Below, piece after piece: positions 8,821-17,688 of a stretch of 56,473 bases of DNA. Position 1 is the stretch's first letter. Every line of letters begins with the position of its first letter. The notes under the pieces are model-generated. The model was not told the origin of the DNA and searched no databases. It saw only the letters and a list, made by a program, of their open reading frames with translations. Source of the stretch: Oscillospiraceae bacterium. GTDB lineage: Bacteria > Bacillota > Clostridia > Oscillospirales > Oscillospiraceae. The position numbers were made by a program, and so were the translations under genes. Location: assembly GCA_022800525.1 (NCBI GenBank), contig JAAWQM010000012.1, positions 1 through 56,473 of the forward strand, given 5' to 3'.

Positions 8821-9609
8821 TCATAATACGGGGAACTTGGCACGGAGCCATTCCACGGACTGTCTGAGGCCCTGGACTGTCTTGGTCTCCAGGACAATCC
8901 GGCTCCGGTGCGCCTTTGCGAGATGATAGTACTTCTGAAGATCAGCCTCGCCGCTGCCAAGAGGCAGATGGCAGTCTCCGCCCCTGGCGTCGTGAAAGTG
9001 GAAATGGGCCAGCCGCTCTTCGCGCCGCAGAATGACCGGCCCGTCTCTTCCGCCAATACTGTGGTCATGTCCGATATCATAGGTCAGCGCGAACGCCGGG
9101 CTTTCCAGCAGGAGGTCCAGAGCCTGGATTTGGAAGTCCGTGTAGCCATCGCTGTTTTCAACGCAGATTTTCACGTCCGCCCCATCAATCGCATCCTCAC
9201 ACCGGTCTCTGAATGTAATCATGCTTTCCAGATATTTCTCCCGGTAAACGTCAAACAGGAACACTTTTTTCTCCGGCATAGTAAAGTATACGCCTCGGGA
9301 CATGTGCATATTCAACACTGGGATACGCAGCTCCTTCGCCAGCGCGACAGCCTCCTCCGCTGTGCGCAGCCACGCCCCGGCAACATGTGGATTGAAGTCT
9401 CCGGCGTTCAGATTCTCGTCCAGATGAAGCGTGTAATAAATGCCGTACTGCACCGCGGCTTCCCGGAACACAGCGGGCTCCATCCGCCCCGTCTGGTACT
9501 GGGGCAGGTTCATGTTCAGCTCCACAAATTGCAGCCCCAGCTCCCGGCACAATCCGGCGCAGTCCGCAAGCTCCGGCAGCTCGATAAGCGCAGGCATCCC
9601 CAGGTCCAT
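8821..9609 (-). CDS. sugar-phosphate isomerase/epimerase-like TIM-barrel protein
   Basis: 262 residues from ATG 9609, which shares one base with the dxr stop (TGATG); this coupled start is preferred to the upstream in-frame one. The protein belongs to the xylose-isomerase-like/AP-endonuclease-2 superfamily (PF01261): FVELNMNLPQY, YYTLHLDENLN, VLNMHMSRG, ICVENSDGY, ALTYDIGHDHSI and HFHDARGGDCHLPLGSGEAD supply the metal-binding His, Glu and Asp of the barrel strand ends. Members include epimerases, dehydratases and endonuclease IV; its substrate cannot be told. It is not a standard member of the dxr-rseP operon, so a link to isoprenoid or envelope metabolism is only a guess from position. Confidence 0.85.
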   Translation of the reverse strand: MDLGMPALIELPELADCAGLCRELGLQFVELNMNLPQYQTGRMEPAVFREAAVQYGIYYTLHLDENLNAGDFNPHVAGAWLRTAEEAVALAKELRIPVLNMHMSRGVYFTMPEKKVFLFDVYREKYLESMITFRDRCEDAIDGADVKICVENSDGYTDFQIQALDLLLESPAFALTYDIGHDHSIGGRDGPVILRREERLAHFHFHDARGGDCHLPLGSGEADLQKYYHLAKAHRSRIVLETKTVQGLRQSVEWLRAKFPVL

Positions 9610-10757
9610 CACCGCACAGCCTCCGCCACACACTCCCTGGCCCGGCGGTCCGCCTCCAGAATCTCCTCCAGGGACGGGCTGCTGAAAGACGGAATCGCGT
9701 CCAGCGCCCTGGCGACCAGCTCCGGAATCCGCCCGAAGGCGATCCGCTCCCTGCGGAACAGCTCCACCGCCGCCTCATTGGCTCCGTTGAGCACGGCGCA
9801 GCTGGTCCCGCCAGTCCGGGCGCAGTCCATCGCCATTTTCAGACACGGGAACGCCTCCAGGTCCGGCGCGGCGAAGGTCAGCGGCGGACAGCTCAGCAGG
9901 TCCAGCGTGGGCAGCTCCGATTTCTCCCGGTAGGGGTAGGTCAGCGCGTACCGGATGGGCAGGCGCATATCCGGCGTACCCATCTGGGCCAGAACCGCGC
10001 CGTCACGAAACTCCACCATGGAATGGATGATGCTCTGGCGGTGAATGACCACGCTGACCTGCTCCGGCCTAACCCGGAACAGACGCATGGCCTCGATAAA
10101 CTCCAGACCCTTGTTCATCAGCGACGCGCAGTCAATGGTGATTTTCTCCCCCATGGTCCAGTTGGGATGGCACAGAGCGTCGGCCTTGGTCTTTTTCGAT
10201 ATCTCCTCCCGGCTCAGGCCGAAAAACGGCCCGCCGGAGCAGGTCAGGATCAGCCGCTTGATCTCACCGTGGTCCTTTGACCCCTGGAGGCACTGGAAGA
10301 TGGCGGAGTGTTCGCTGTCCACCGGGACGATCTCCGCCCCATACTGCCGGGACGCCTCCATCACCAGCTCCCCGGCGCAGACCAGGGTTTCCTTGTTCGC
10401 CAGGGCGATGCGCTTGCCCGCCTCAATGGCGGCCATGGTGGGCCAAAGCCCCGCCATGCCGACTACGGCGGTGACCACCGTGTCGCTGGACCGCAGCGAC
10501 GCCGCCCGCCGCAGGCCGTCCAGGCCGTAGGCCACCTCAATATCCAGTCCCGCCAGCCGCTTCGCCAGCTCCAGGGCAGGCTCCAGATCGTGCATCGCCA
10601 CCAGCTGAGGACGGAACTCCCTGGCCTGCCGCTCCAGCAGGCCGATATTGCTGTGCGCCGTCAGGGCGGCGGCTTTTATCCCCTGCTCCCGGCAGATGTC
10701 CAGCGTCTGACGGCCAATGGAGCCAGTGGAACCTAACAGTGAGATCGTTTTTGCCAT
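9609..10757 (-). CDS. dxr: 1-deoxy-D-xylulose 5-phosphate reductoisomerase
   Basis: 382 residues from ATG 10757, seven bases after AGGTGA; upstream codons in frame do not fit the family. The NADPH-binding turn is GSTGSIG (residues 9-15). The metal/substrate block VPVDSEHSAIFQCLQ and the loop CSGGPFF are present, and MNKGLEFIEA follows. The enzyme converts DXP to MEP, the committed step of the non-mevalonate pathway. It lies 16 bases after a GNAT gene and is coupled to the TIM-barrel gene that follows. Confidence 0.97.
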   Translation of the reverse strand: MAKTISLLGSTGSIGRQTLDICREQGIKAAALTAHSNIGLLERQAREFRPQLVAMHDLEPALELAKRLAGLDIEVAYGLDGLRRAASLRSSDTVVTAVVGMAGLWPTMAAIEAGKRIALANKETLVCAGELVMEASRQYGAEIVPVDSEHSAIFQCLQGSKDHGEIKRLILTCSGGPFFGLSREEISKKTKADALCHPNWTMGEKITIDCASLMNKGLEFIEAMRLFRVRPEQVSVVIHRQSIIHSMVEFRDGAVLAQMGTPDMRLPIRYALTYPYREKSELPTLDLLSCPPLTFAAPDLEAFPCLKMAMDCARTGGTSCAVLNGANEAAVELFRRERIAFGRIPELVARALDAIPSFSSPSLEEILEADRRARECVAEAVR

Positions 10758-10773
10758 ATATTCACCTGATTTG

Positions 10774-11223
10774 TTACAGTTTTTTGAAAAGTCTGGCGCT
10801 CCAGAATTCCATGCCCAGCTCGTCAATGTAGAAGTGCAGGATTGCCCGAAAATCCTTTGTAGCTGTGCCAAGCATCAGATATTCCGCCTCCGGACGGACC
10901 TGCGCTTCCATAAAGCGGAACAGTGCGGAGCCAACTCCCTGGGAGCGGCGGGCGGGCTTCACATAAAGTTCTTCCACCTCAAAATAACAGGTGTCCTCCG
11001 GCATAACTGACCTTGACTGTTTGGATTTCTCCAGCTTTCCGAAGAGATACCCGATCATTTCGCTGTTCTCTTCCGCAATAAAGACCCTGTTTCCTTTCAA
11101 GTCCTCATACGCGTTCTTTCTATATCCGTGGCTGCTGTTCTCAGCCTCCCAATCCCCGGATAACGCGATCAGCTCTTTGACAACGTACTCACTCAGCTCG
11201 ACTTCTTTGATTTCCATATCCAT
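10774..11223 (-). CDS. GNAT-family N-acetyltransferase
   Basis: 149 residues from ATG 11223, which overlaps the cdsA stop by one base (TGATG). The GNAT fold is shown by VFIAEENSEMIGYLFGKLE (beta-2/beta-3) and the acetyl-CoA loop in VKPARRSQGVGSALF (Q/R-x-x-G-x-G/A). It lies between cdsA and dxr, which are normally adjacent, so it looks like an insertion that kept the translational coupling. The acceptor may be an amine, an antibiotic or a protein; nothing in the sequence decides. Codon use looks like that of its neighbours. Confidence 0.85.
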   Translation of the reverse strand: MDMEIKEVELSEYVVKELIALSGDWEAENSSHGYRKNAYEDLKGNRVFIAEENSEMIGYLFGKLEKSKQSRSVMPEDTCYFEVEELYVKPARRSQGVGSALFRFMEAQVRPEAEYLMLGTATKDFRAILHFYIDELGMEFWSARLFKKL

Positions 11224-12053
11224 CACCCCGCCGTACACCGCCACCCGATCTGCATCGTATCCATCAGCGCCGCCAGGGTGGGGGCGACGAACAGCACACT
11301 GTCGAAGCGGTCCAGTACGCCGCCATGGGCCAGGAAAATCTTGCCATAATCCTTCACGCCAAACTCCCGCTTGATGAGGGAAAAGCTCAGATCCCCCACC
11401 TGCGCCACCACGCCGCAGAACAGCGCCAGGACGGCCATGCTGCCATATCCGATCGTGCCGCTGGCGCTGTAAAACCAGCGCTTCATGACAAAGACGAAAA
11501 TCAGTCCGCACAGCACGTTGCCCAGCAGTCCGCCGGCCGCGCCCTCCACCGTCTTTTTCGGACTGACCCTGGGGGCCAGCTTGTGCCTGCCGATGGCGAG
11601 GCCGGTGAAGTATGCAAACGTATCACAGGCGAAGCTGAGGATAAAGGGCAGCAGCAGATACGCCCGGCTGACACCGGAGGCGTAGATCCGCAGGAACGCG
11701 GAAAACGCGTATCCGATGGCGATGCCGCCGAACAGCACCGCCGCGATCTGGTGGAAGCGCACCGCGCCCCCTTTGATGATGGCGTAAGTGAATACCGCCA
11801 GCGTGGAAATGATAAACCAGATTCCCACATACTGCGGGCGGTTGCAGAACCATTCCACCGTGAAGCAGGGGATCAGCACGGCTGCGACCTCCAGGAACGG
11901 GTCCCGCTCCCCGCCGACGCAGTGGTACAGCTCCCCGCCTCCGATGCCCGCCAGCAGCGCCAGTGCGAACAGCATCAGCAGAGACGGCCCCCACAGCACG
12001 ACATACAGCAGAATGGGGACGCCGATGGCCGCCACCAAAATTCTCGATCTCAT
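11223..12053 (-). CDS. cdsA: phosphatidate cytidylyltransferase
   Basis: 276 residues from ATG 12053, behind TAGGAGGTATATC. Several membrane helices are visible. The CdsA signature near the C-terminus is SLIKREFGVKDYGKIFLAHGG followed by VLDRFDS (shown in parts). The enzyme makes CDP-diacylglycerol from CTP and phosphatidic acid, the branch point to phosphatidylglycerol and cardiolipin. It follows uppS by ten bases, the usual arrangement, so lipid-carrier and phospholipid synthesis are transcribed together. Confidence 0.95.
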   Translation of the reverse strand: MRSRILVAAIGVPILLYVVLWGPSLLMLFALALLAGIGGGELYHCVGGERDPFLEVAAVLIPCFTVEWFCNRPQYVGIWFIISTLAVFTYAIIKGGAVRFHQIAAVLFGGIAIGYAFSAFLRIYASGVSRAYLLLPFILSFACDTFAYFTGLAIGRHKLAPRVSPKKTVEGAAGGLLGNVLCGLIFVFVMKRWFYSASGTIGYGSMAVLALFCGVVAQVGDLSFSLIKREFGVKDYGKIFLAHGGVLDRFDSVLFVAPTLAALMDTMQIGWRCTAG

Positions 12054-12063
12054 GATATACCTC

Positions 12064-12816
12064 CTACAGCCCGCCGTACCGGCGGCTGCGACGCTGGTAG
12101 GCCGCGATGGCCCGGTGCAGCTCCTCCTTGGAAAAATCCGGCCACAATACGCTGGTGAAATAGAACTCGCTGTAGGCGCACTGCCACAGCAGGAAATTGC
12201 TCTGCCGGACCTCACCGCCGGGGCGGATCAGCAGGTCCGGGTCGGGGATGTCCGCGGAGTACAGGTAGCTCCCCAGCGTTTCCTCCGTCAGGTCCTCCGG
12301 CTTTGCAAGCCCGCTCCGGCAGTCCTCCGCGAATCTCCGGGCGGCGTGGACCAGCTCCGCCCTGCCGCCGTAGTTGATGCAGATGCTGCACAGGCATCCG
12401 TCCAGGCGCTGGGAAATGGCGTTGCACCGGTCCACCAGCCCCTTCAGCTCATCGCTGAGGGGCGACATGTCCCCCATGAACCGCAGGCGCACATTGTCCC
12501 GCTCCATGGTGTCGATGGCCTCCAGCAGATAGCGCTTCAGCAGGGACATGATGGTGTCCACCTCGTCCTGGGGCCGCTTCCAGTTCTCGGTGGAGAAGGC
12601 GTAGACCGTCAGGTACTCAATGCCGATGTCCCGGCAGTAGGTGGCAATGGCGCGGAAGGTCTCCGCGCCCACCTTGTGTCCGGCGGTGCGGGGCAGGCCC
12701 CGCTTTTTCGCCCAGCGTCCGTTGCCGTCCAGTATGATAGCGATATGGCGGGGCAGACGGCCGAAATCCACCTGCCCCGCTGTATTGCCGCTTTTTTTCA
12801 GAAAAGCAAACCTCAT
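12064..12816 (-). CDS. uppS: isoprenyl transferase (undecaprenyl diphosphate synthase)
   Basis: 250 residues with GAGGGAGAC before ATG 12816. The cis-prenyltransferase signature HIAIILDGNGRWAKKRG starts near residue 24, and Asp30 is the Mg/pyrophosphate-binding catalytic aspartate. TVYAFSTENWKRP and the C-terminal DLLIRPGGEVRQSNFLLWQ are conserved. It condenses IPP units on farnesyl diphosphate to form the C55 carrier for peptidoglycan. Forty-seven bases separate it from frr upstream. Confidence 0.97.
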   Translation of the reverse strand: MRFAFLKKSGNTAGQVDFGRLPRHIAIILDGNGRWAKKRGLPRTAGHKVGAETFRAIATYCRDIGIEYLTVYAFSTENWKRPQDEVDTIMSLLKRYLLEAIDTMERDNVRLRFMGDMSPLSDELKGLVDRCNAISQRLDGCLCSICINYGGRAELVHAARRFAEDCRSGLAKPEDLTEETLGSYLYSADIPDPDLLIRPGGEVRQSNFLLWQCAYSEFYFTSVLWPDFSKEELHRAIAAYQRRSRRYGGL

Positions 12817-12863
12817 GTCTCCCTCATTCAGAAATCAGATTTTGCTCCGGCGCGGCGGCCGCC

Positions 12864-13418
12864 TCAGACTGCCAGCAGCTCCTTCTCCTTCTTCGCCAGC
12901 AGCTCATCGACCTCCTTGCACATGTCGTCGGTGAGCTTCTGGATGTCCTTCTCCGCGATCTTCATATCGTCCTCTGTGATCTCGCTGTTCTTCTTCTGGG
13001 CCTTGAAGTCCTCCACCGCGTCCCGGCGGATGTTGCGGATGGCCACCTTGCCGCCCTCGGCGTACTTGGCAATCTGCTTGACCAGCTCCTTGCGGCGCTC
13101 CTCCGTCAGCTGCGGGAAGGCCAGACGGATGACCTTCCCGTCGTTCTGGGGGTTGATGCCCAGGTCGGACTCCTGGATGGCCTTGCAGATCAGCTTCACC
13201 GCGCTGGCGTCCCAGGGCTGGATGGTCAGGGTGCGGGGGTCAGGGGAGCCGATGGACGCAATCTGGTGGATGGGCGTGGGCGTGCCGTAGTAGTCCACCA
13301 TGATCCGGTCCAGCACGGCGGCGTTGGCGCGGCCGGCGCGGACGGCGGCAAAGTCCGCCGCCACAGAGGCTACGGATTTCTTCATTCTTTCCTCATAGGT
13401 TTTCAGTTCGCTTTTCAT
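12864..13418 (-). CDS. frr: ribosome recycling factor
   Basis: 184 residues, the usual RRF length. Characteristic segments are [30 protein letters not shown] and the C-terminal coiled-coil helices ([16 protein letters not shown]). With EF-G it splits the post-termination ribosome. The ATG overlaps the pyrH stop by four bases (ATGA), the standard pyrH-frr coupling in bacteria. Confidence 0.98.
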   Translation of the reverse strand: MKSELKTYEERMKKSVASVAADFAAVRAGRANAAVLDRIMVDYYGTPTPIHQIASIGSPDPRTLTIQPWDASAVKLICKAIQESDLGINPQNDGKVIRLAFPQLTEERRKELVKQIAKYAEGGKVAIRNIRRDAVEDFKAQKKNSEITEDDMKIAEKDIQKLTDDMCKEVDELLAKKEKELLAV

Positions 13419-14143
13419 TGTGTGATGTCCTCCTTTACAATCGTTCCGATCTTCTCGCCTTTCAGCGCGCGGATGATGTTGTATGGGTCCTTCAGGGCAA
13501 ACAGCAGCACAGGGATATTGTTGTCCATGGAGAGGCTGGTGGCGGTGGTATCCATCACCGCCAGATGCTGGGCCAGCACGTCGCTGTAGGAGATGGCGTC
13601 GTACTTCCGGGCGGTGGGGTCCTTCACCGGGTCGGCGCTGTAGACGCCGTCCACATTCTTCGCCAGCAGGATCACGTCCGCCTCGATCTCCGCGGCCCGC
13701 AGCACGGCGGCGGTATCCGTGGAGAAGAAGGGGTTGCCGGTGCCGCAGCCAAAGATGACCACCCGGCCCTTCTCCATATGGCGGATGGCCCGGGAGCGCA
13801 CGTAGGGCTCGGCGATGGAGCGCATCTCGATGGCCGTCTGCACCCGCACGTCCACGCCCTTCTGCTCCAGCACGTCGGCTACGGCCAGGCAGTTCATCAC
13901 GGTACCCAGCATCCCCATATGGTCGGCGCGGGTGCGCTCCATCCGGCCTCCGCCGTCCTTGGCGCCCCGCCAGAAGTTCCCGGCGCCCACGACGACGCCC
14001 ACCTGGACCCCCATGGCCACGGCCTCCTTGATGACGTCGCAGACGCTGCCAATCACACCGAAGTCCAGGCCGCTGTGCTTTTCCCCGGCCAGGGCCTCGC
14101 CGCTGATCTTCAGCAGGACTCTCTTGAATTTCGGTTCCTCCAT
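13415..14143 (-). CDS. pyrH: UMP kinase
   Basis: 242 residues. The amino-acid-kinase fold begins [13 protein letters not shown] and continues with [11 protein letters not shown] and [26 protein letters not shown] is typical of PyrH. It phosphorylates UMP to UDP as a hexamer, normally activated by GTP and inhibited by UTP. It opens the long operon to ispG. The rpsB-tsf genes that often precede it are absent here: the upstream 200 bases hold a terminator from the chemoreceptor gene and a weak AT-rich TAGAAT near 14203 as a candidate -10. Confidence 0.97.
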   Translation of the reverse strand: MEEPKFKRVLLKISGEALAGEKHSGLDFGVIGSVCDVIKEAVAMGVQVGVVVGAGNFWRGAKDGGGRMERTRADHMGMLGTVMNCLAVADVLEQKGVDVRVQTAIEMRSIAEPYVRSRAIRHMEKGRVVIFGCGTGNPFFSTDTAAVLRAAEIEADVILLAKNVDGVYSADPVKDPTARKYDAISYSDVLAQHLAVMDTTATSLSMDNNIPVLLFALKDPYNIIRALKGEKIGTIVKEDITQ

Positions 14144-14293
14144 AGGCGTTTCCTCTACTTTCTCCTCTGGTTGGAATTTTTCAGTTTCGCACTGGCCTCT
14201 ATTCTAATATATTTTCGCCCGTTTGAAAAGTAGTAATTGCAAATTTTTTGGGAGAACGGGCAAAACCTGGCGCGCCCCGCCCCGGGCTTTCAC

Positions 14294-14329
14294 AAAAAAG
14301 GCGGCCCGGAGGCGCCGCGCCTCCAGGCC
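14294..14329 (-). terminator. intrinsic terminator after the chemoreceptor gene
   Basis: GC-rich arms 14303-14315 and 14317-14329 (core GGAGGCGC / GCGCCTCC). On the minus strand the stem is followed by GCCTTTTTTG, so it ends the FIST-chemoreceptor transcript before the pyrH operon. Confidence 0.75.
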
Positions 14330-14352
14330 ATCCTTCGTATCGTGGAACTCTC

Positions 14353-15291
14353 TCAGCTGCCGGACTCAAAATCGTTGACCACCGGCGCGAGCTGGGAGAT
14401 CATATTGTCCATATCCTCAAACATTGCGCTCTTGGTGGTGCCCAGGCGGCTGGCCGCGTCAATATGCCTGACGACCTCCTGGTACTGGTCCTTGATCTGA
14501 TCGAAAAACTGGCAGATTGCCTGAAGCTCCTGCTGAGACACCCCGATCACCCCGGAGATCTCCGTCTGCACGGAGACCGCGCCCTCGGCGGCCTCAATGA
14601 TCCTGTGGAAGCCCCCGCTGGTCTTCTCCACAATAGAAGCGCCCTGTCCCATGATCTGCTGGGAGGACTCGATGCTGCCGCTCAGCTGGCCCGCACTGCT
14701 CTCCACGTTCTGGATGCCGGTATTGACATCGTTGGCCAGGAGCTTGATCTCCCTCGCCAGCGCCTTCACCTGCTCCGCCACCACCGCGAAGCCGCGCCCC
14801 TCCGCTCCGGCTCTGGCTGCCTCAATGGAGGCGTTGATCGCCAGAATATTCGTCTGGTCCGCAATGGACACGATCTTGTCCATGCAGCGCTGGATTCCCG
14901 TGATGGCGGACTGAAGCAGCTGGAAGGTCCCGGCCATCTCCTCATAGCCCTGCTGCACCTGCCCGGAGATCCGCGCCAGCTCCTCCATTTCCTCCTGGGC
15001 TTCCTCCACCGTCTGGGTGATCTCACCGCGCACCTCGGAAAACTGGTCCGCCGTCTGGTTGATATTGGAAAAAGAATCCCCCAGCCCCTGGAGCTTTGTC
15101 TGGAAATGGTTCGCCTCGCTCAGCACGCCGGTGAAGGAGCTCCCGATCATGCCCAGCTCCGAAAGAGAGGCGACCTCCTTCTGCACCAGCTCCTTCTGAT
15201 AGGCGCTCAGACTGCCCGCCACGTGGATGATCGGGTAAAGGCTCTTCTCCTCCTGCGCCGGATTCTTCCGGTCTTTTCCTGCAAATAACAT
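14353..15291 (-). CDS. soluble methyl-accepting chemotaxis-type signalling protein
   Basis: 312 residues from ATG 15291, behind GGAGGAGGC; the upstream frame has no site. There is no transmembrane helix or periplasmic domain. Most of the protein is long coiled coil, with the kinase-control hairpin tip at about residues 165-195 ([35 protein letters not shown]). It therefore resembles a cytoplasmic chemoreceptor that would bind CheW/CheA. It lies 16 bases after the FIST-domain gene, which probably provides the sensing half in trans. No cheA, cheW or flagellar gene is in this window. Confidence 0.88.
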   Translation of the reverse strand: MLFAGKDRKNPAQEEKSLYPIIHVAGSLSAYQKELVQKEVASLSELGMIGSSFTGVLSEANHFQTKLQGLGDSFSNINQTADQFSEVRGEITQTVEEAQEEMEELARISGQVQQGYEEMAGTFQLLQSAITGIQRCMDKIVSIADQTNILAINASIEAARAGAEGRGFAVVAEQVKALAREIKLLANDVNTGIQNVESSAGQLSGSIESSQQIMGQGASIVEKTSGGFHRIIEAAEGAVSVQTEISGVIGVSQQELQAICQFFDQIKDQYQEVVRHIDAASRLGTTKSAMFEDMDNMISQLAPVVNDFESGS

Positions 15292-15307
15292 AGCGAAGCC
15301 TCCTCCC

Positions 15308-16363
15308 TTACTCAAATACCACACACGTCATGGACTGGTTCACAAAGCTGTTGTTGTAGTGCTCGCCATATCCGACGACCCCGGCGTGACAGCCCAGCGC
15401 CGACATGTCCCGCAGATAGGCCTGCATGTAATTGCGCTCGGAGAACAGCTTGTAGCGGAACAGGCAGTTAACGGAGAAAATCGCCGAGCGCTGCGGAAAG
15501 TCATGGCAGATCTGCTGGATAGTCTCCTTTACGATGGCCTGATAGTCCCCCAGCTCCAGCAGAATCAGCACGTCGGAGTCGTTGACCTGACGGAAGCAGG
15601 CCAGGGCGTTGCCGCTGACTTCCTTAATGGAAATGATGCAGGTATCATTGCCGTTGACCTTGCCGAAGGGATTCTGGAAGGTCCGGGTCAGAATCTCCTC
15701 ATCCGTCACCTTGAGGATGCTCTTGTAGACCTGCTTCGCCGGCTTCCCGTTCAAGGATCCCAGTATGTAATTCGCCCGGTCCGTGTCGGAAGCAATGAAA
15801 CGGTAATCGCCCAGCTGGTGGTAGATATTCTCCTTGTAGGTCTTGACATGGCCGTTCATGTTGCGGACCAGCCCGTAGGCCACCGCGTCCTGATAGACCC
15901 TCCCGTTGGCGGAGACTCTCCCCTCGCCGCCGGTGCCGCCAACCAGGGAAATGCCCCGCTGCCTGAGGGCGGTGTTCATAGTGGTCAGCACGCAGGCGTC
16001 GTTCCCGGCGCAGAAGTCGATGCACACCGTATCCCGACTGCCGCCGCCCACCCGCTGCATGTCCTGCTCCAGGCGGCGGATATATTTTACCGGCATGGCC
16101 GTCACCTGCTCCAGAACGTTGGCGGCGGCGGTTATGCCGTCTGTGAACGCGATCACGCCCACGCCGCTCTCCACAACCGCGGTCTGATAGCTCATCCCGA
16201 TACATCCGATGCTGGGCACGCCGGGGAAGCGCTTTTCCAGCTCCTTTACGTGGGTCTCAAACTGCCTCTCATTTGACATCAGCATGATAAACTGAGGGTG
16301 ATAGAGACCCTGGAGCGCCTCGTCCAAGCTGCCCCTCTGACTCATACCAAAAAATTGCTTCAC
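15308..16363 (-). CDS. FIST-domain sensory protein
   Basis: 351 residues from GTG 16363, preceded by AAGGGAG at a spacing of 8; the longer upstream frame runs through the promoter. The N-terminal FIST domain ([48 protein letters not shown]) is followed by a FIST_C region ([46 protein letters not shown]). FIST domains are proposed small-ligand sensors, possibly for amino acids, usually fused or adjacent to chemoreceptors or kinases. Here it is a stand-alone protein just upstream of a chemoreceptor with no sensor of its own. A consensus promoter precedes it. Confidence 0.88.
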   Translation of the reverse strand: MKQFFGMSQRGSLDEALQGLYHPQFIMLMSNERQFETHVKELEKRFPGVPSIGCIGMSYQTAVVESGVGVIAFTDGITAAANVLEQVTAMPVKYIRRLEQDMQRVGGGSRDTVCIDFCAGNDACVLTTMNTALRQRGISLVGGTGGEGRVSANGRVYQDAVAYGLVRNMNGHVKTYKENIYHQLGDYRFIASDTDRANYILGSLNGKPAKQVYKSILKVTDEEILTRTFQNPFGKVNGNDTCIISIKEVSGNALACFRQVNDSDVLILLELGDYQAIVKETIQQICHDFPQRSAIFSVNCLFRYKLFSERNYMQAYLRDMSALGCHAGVVGYGEHYNNSFVNQSMTCVVFE

Positions 16364-16396
16364 TCGGTTTTCTCCCTTCTGAATTTGGCTTTTATG

Positions 16397-16425
16397 ATTA
16401 TACTGGAAAGAAAGACCGGTGTCAA
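16397..16425 (-). promoter_or_regulatory. sigma-A promoter of the FIST-chemoreceptor operon
   Basis: On the minus strand TTGACA (16425-16420), 17-base spacer, TATAAT (16402-16397): a perfect consensus. It lies about 35 bases upstream of the GTG start at 16363. Confidence 0.85.
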
Positions 16426-16493
16426 TAGCGTGTTTCAAAGGATTTGGAATCATTTTTTACTTTTTGGGGAAGCATCCCGGCTTCAAAATTTTA

Positions 16494-16522
16494 TGCAGGG
16501 ACGCACATTGCGCGTCCCTGCA
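16494..16522. repeat. REP-like palindrome, copy 1
   Basis: Perfect 11-base arms TGCAGGGACGC / GCGTCCCTGCA around ACATTGC. A close relative lies at 34031-34059 with the same centre (GCACATTG). It sits between two minus-strand genes, after the stop of the 16556-16915 gene, and could also act as its terminator. Confidence 0.75.
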
Positions 16523-16555
16523 CCGTTTGCGTATCAAAAGCAGACGCTGTGTCCG

Positions 16556-16915
16556 TCAGTCAAGGACCACGGACTTTTTCCCCCCTTTCCTGTTCCGGGG
16601 ATACTCCCGGATGCGGGTCACATATTCCAGGTTCACCGCCTGGAGCTGTCCCCGGGCGTCCTCAAGCAGCAGCCCGCCGCCGCTGACCTCCCGGATGGTC
16701 CCCACGATGCTCCCGTCGTTGGACGTGATTGTGTAGATGACGCACTCCCTGCCGATAAACTGCTTTGCCAGCGCTTCCATTGCTTCCCTCTCCTTTTTTC
16801 CTTTTTTTCGGATGTGATGCACCGCCGCAGCCACCCTCCTTTGTCTGCTAAATGGCAGAACCACGCAGAGATAGAGGGCCGCTAACAGGGGCATCCAATA
16901 GCCCAGCTTCATCAT
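16556..16915 (-). CDS. small membrane protein with Sm-like C-terminal domain
   Basis: 119 residues. Residues 4-22 form one membrane helix, followed by a basic stretch (RQRRVAAAVHHIRKKGKK) on the inside and then a beta-rich segment (ECVIYTITSNDGSIVGTIRE, VSGGGLLLED, QAVNLEYVTRIREY) that resembles Sm-like folds of small clostridial membrane proteins. It lies 43 bases after the permease gene of the GntR-ABC operon, on the same strand, and could be its last gene. Function unknown. ATG 16912 is an equally possible start. Confidence 0.65.
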   Translation of the reverse strand: MMKLGYWMPLLAALYLCVVLPFSRQRRVAAAVHHIRKKGKKEREAMEALAKQFIGRECVIYTITSNDGSIVGTIREVSGGGLLLEDARGQLQAVNLEYVTRIREYPRNRKGGKKSVVLD

Positions 16916-16958
16916 TCCCGTCCCGTCCTCTCCGGACAGAGCGGGCGGGGCGGTCCGC

Positions 16959-17675
16959 TCATATCCGCACCTCCGCCCTGCGGTAGCACACGACGCTGAG
17001 CGCCAGCAGCCCCAGCAGGACTGCCGCCCCCGCCGCCGCCCACATGGGCGGACTCAGCAGCCCCGCCAGAAACAGCAGTCCCCGCCCGATCAGGGCCAGC
17101 AGACTGCCGCCGCCCTCCTGGGCTGCGTGTACGCTGTTGCCGATGATCATTGGCGCAAAGCACAGGGGGAACCAGACGGCGGCGAAGCCCTTGGTCCCGA
17201 ACTGGAGCTGCAAGGCTCCAAAGCAGAAATCCAGGATGCAGATACCAATGATGAAAACAGGCGCGTGCAGCCATTCAAACATGCTGAACACATCAAAGTC
17301 CAGCTCCCAGCCGGGGTAGAGGATGCTGTAGATCCACAGCTCGAATTTGTCCAGCAGCCACGCGAAGGCGATGCCGATTGCGCAGGTCAAAGCCGTGATG
17401 ACCGGGTCCGCCAGGATGTAGGACAGCCGGGTGTGACCCATGGAGACCGCTGTGCGGTAGCGGTTCATCCCGCCGTTGCCACGGGCCAGACCGCCGAATA
17501 CGGTAGCCATCAGGGCCATCATGCCGCCGATGGCGGCATAGTCCCGGTCCTCATTGATAAAGGCGTTGATGGCCAGCACCATAAGAAATCCCATCAGGAA
17601 CAGGACTGTCTGGAAAATCAACATGATCAGAACACCGCTCCGGTTTGCTTTCAGATGCTTTACAAAAAATTTCAT
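16959..17675 (-). CDS. ABC transporter membrane subunit of the YtrA-type operon, second copy
   Basis: 238 residues behind AAGGAGGGGCGGGAC. Six hydrophobic helices are visible (FLMGFLMVLAINAF, VITALTCAIGIAFAWLL, PVFIIGICILDFC, AAVWFPLCFAPMIIG, LLFLAGLLSPPMW). It resembles the ABC-2-like permeases that pair with a GntR regulator. It starts 13 bases after the first permease gene. The substrate is not evident; similar Bacillus Ytr systems respond to wall-active antibiotics, and that link here is inference only. Confidence 0.8.
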   Translation of the reverse strand: MKFFVKHLKANRSGVLIMLIFQTVLFLMGFLMVLAINAFINEDRDYAAIGGMMALMATVFGGLARGNGGMNRYRTAVSMGHTRLSYILADPVITALTCAIGIAFAWLLDKFELWIYSILYPGWELDFDVFSMFEWLHAPVFIIGICILDFCFGALQLQFGTKGFAAVWFPLCFAPMIIGNSVHAAQEGGGSLLALIGRGLLFLAGLLSPPMWAAAGAAVLLGLLALSVVCYRRAEVRI

Positions 17676-17688
17676 GTCCCGCCCCTCC

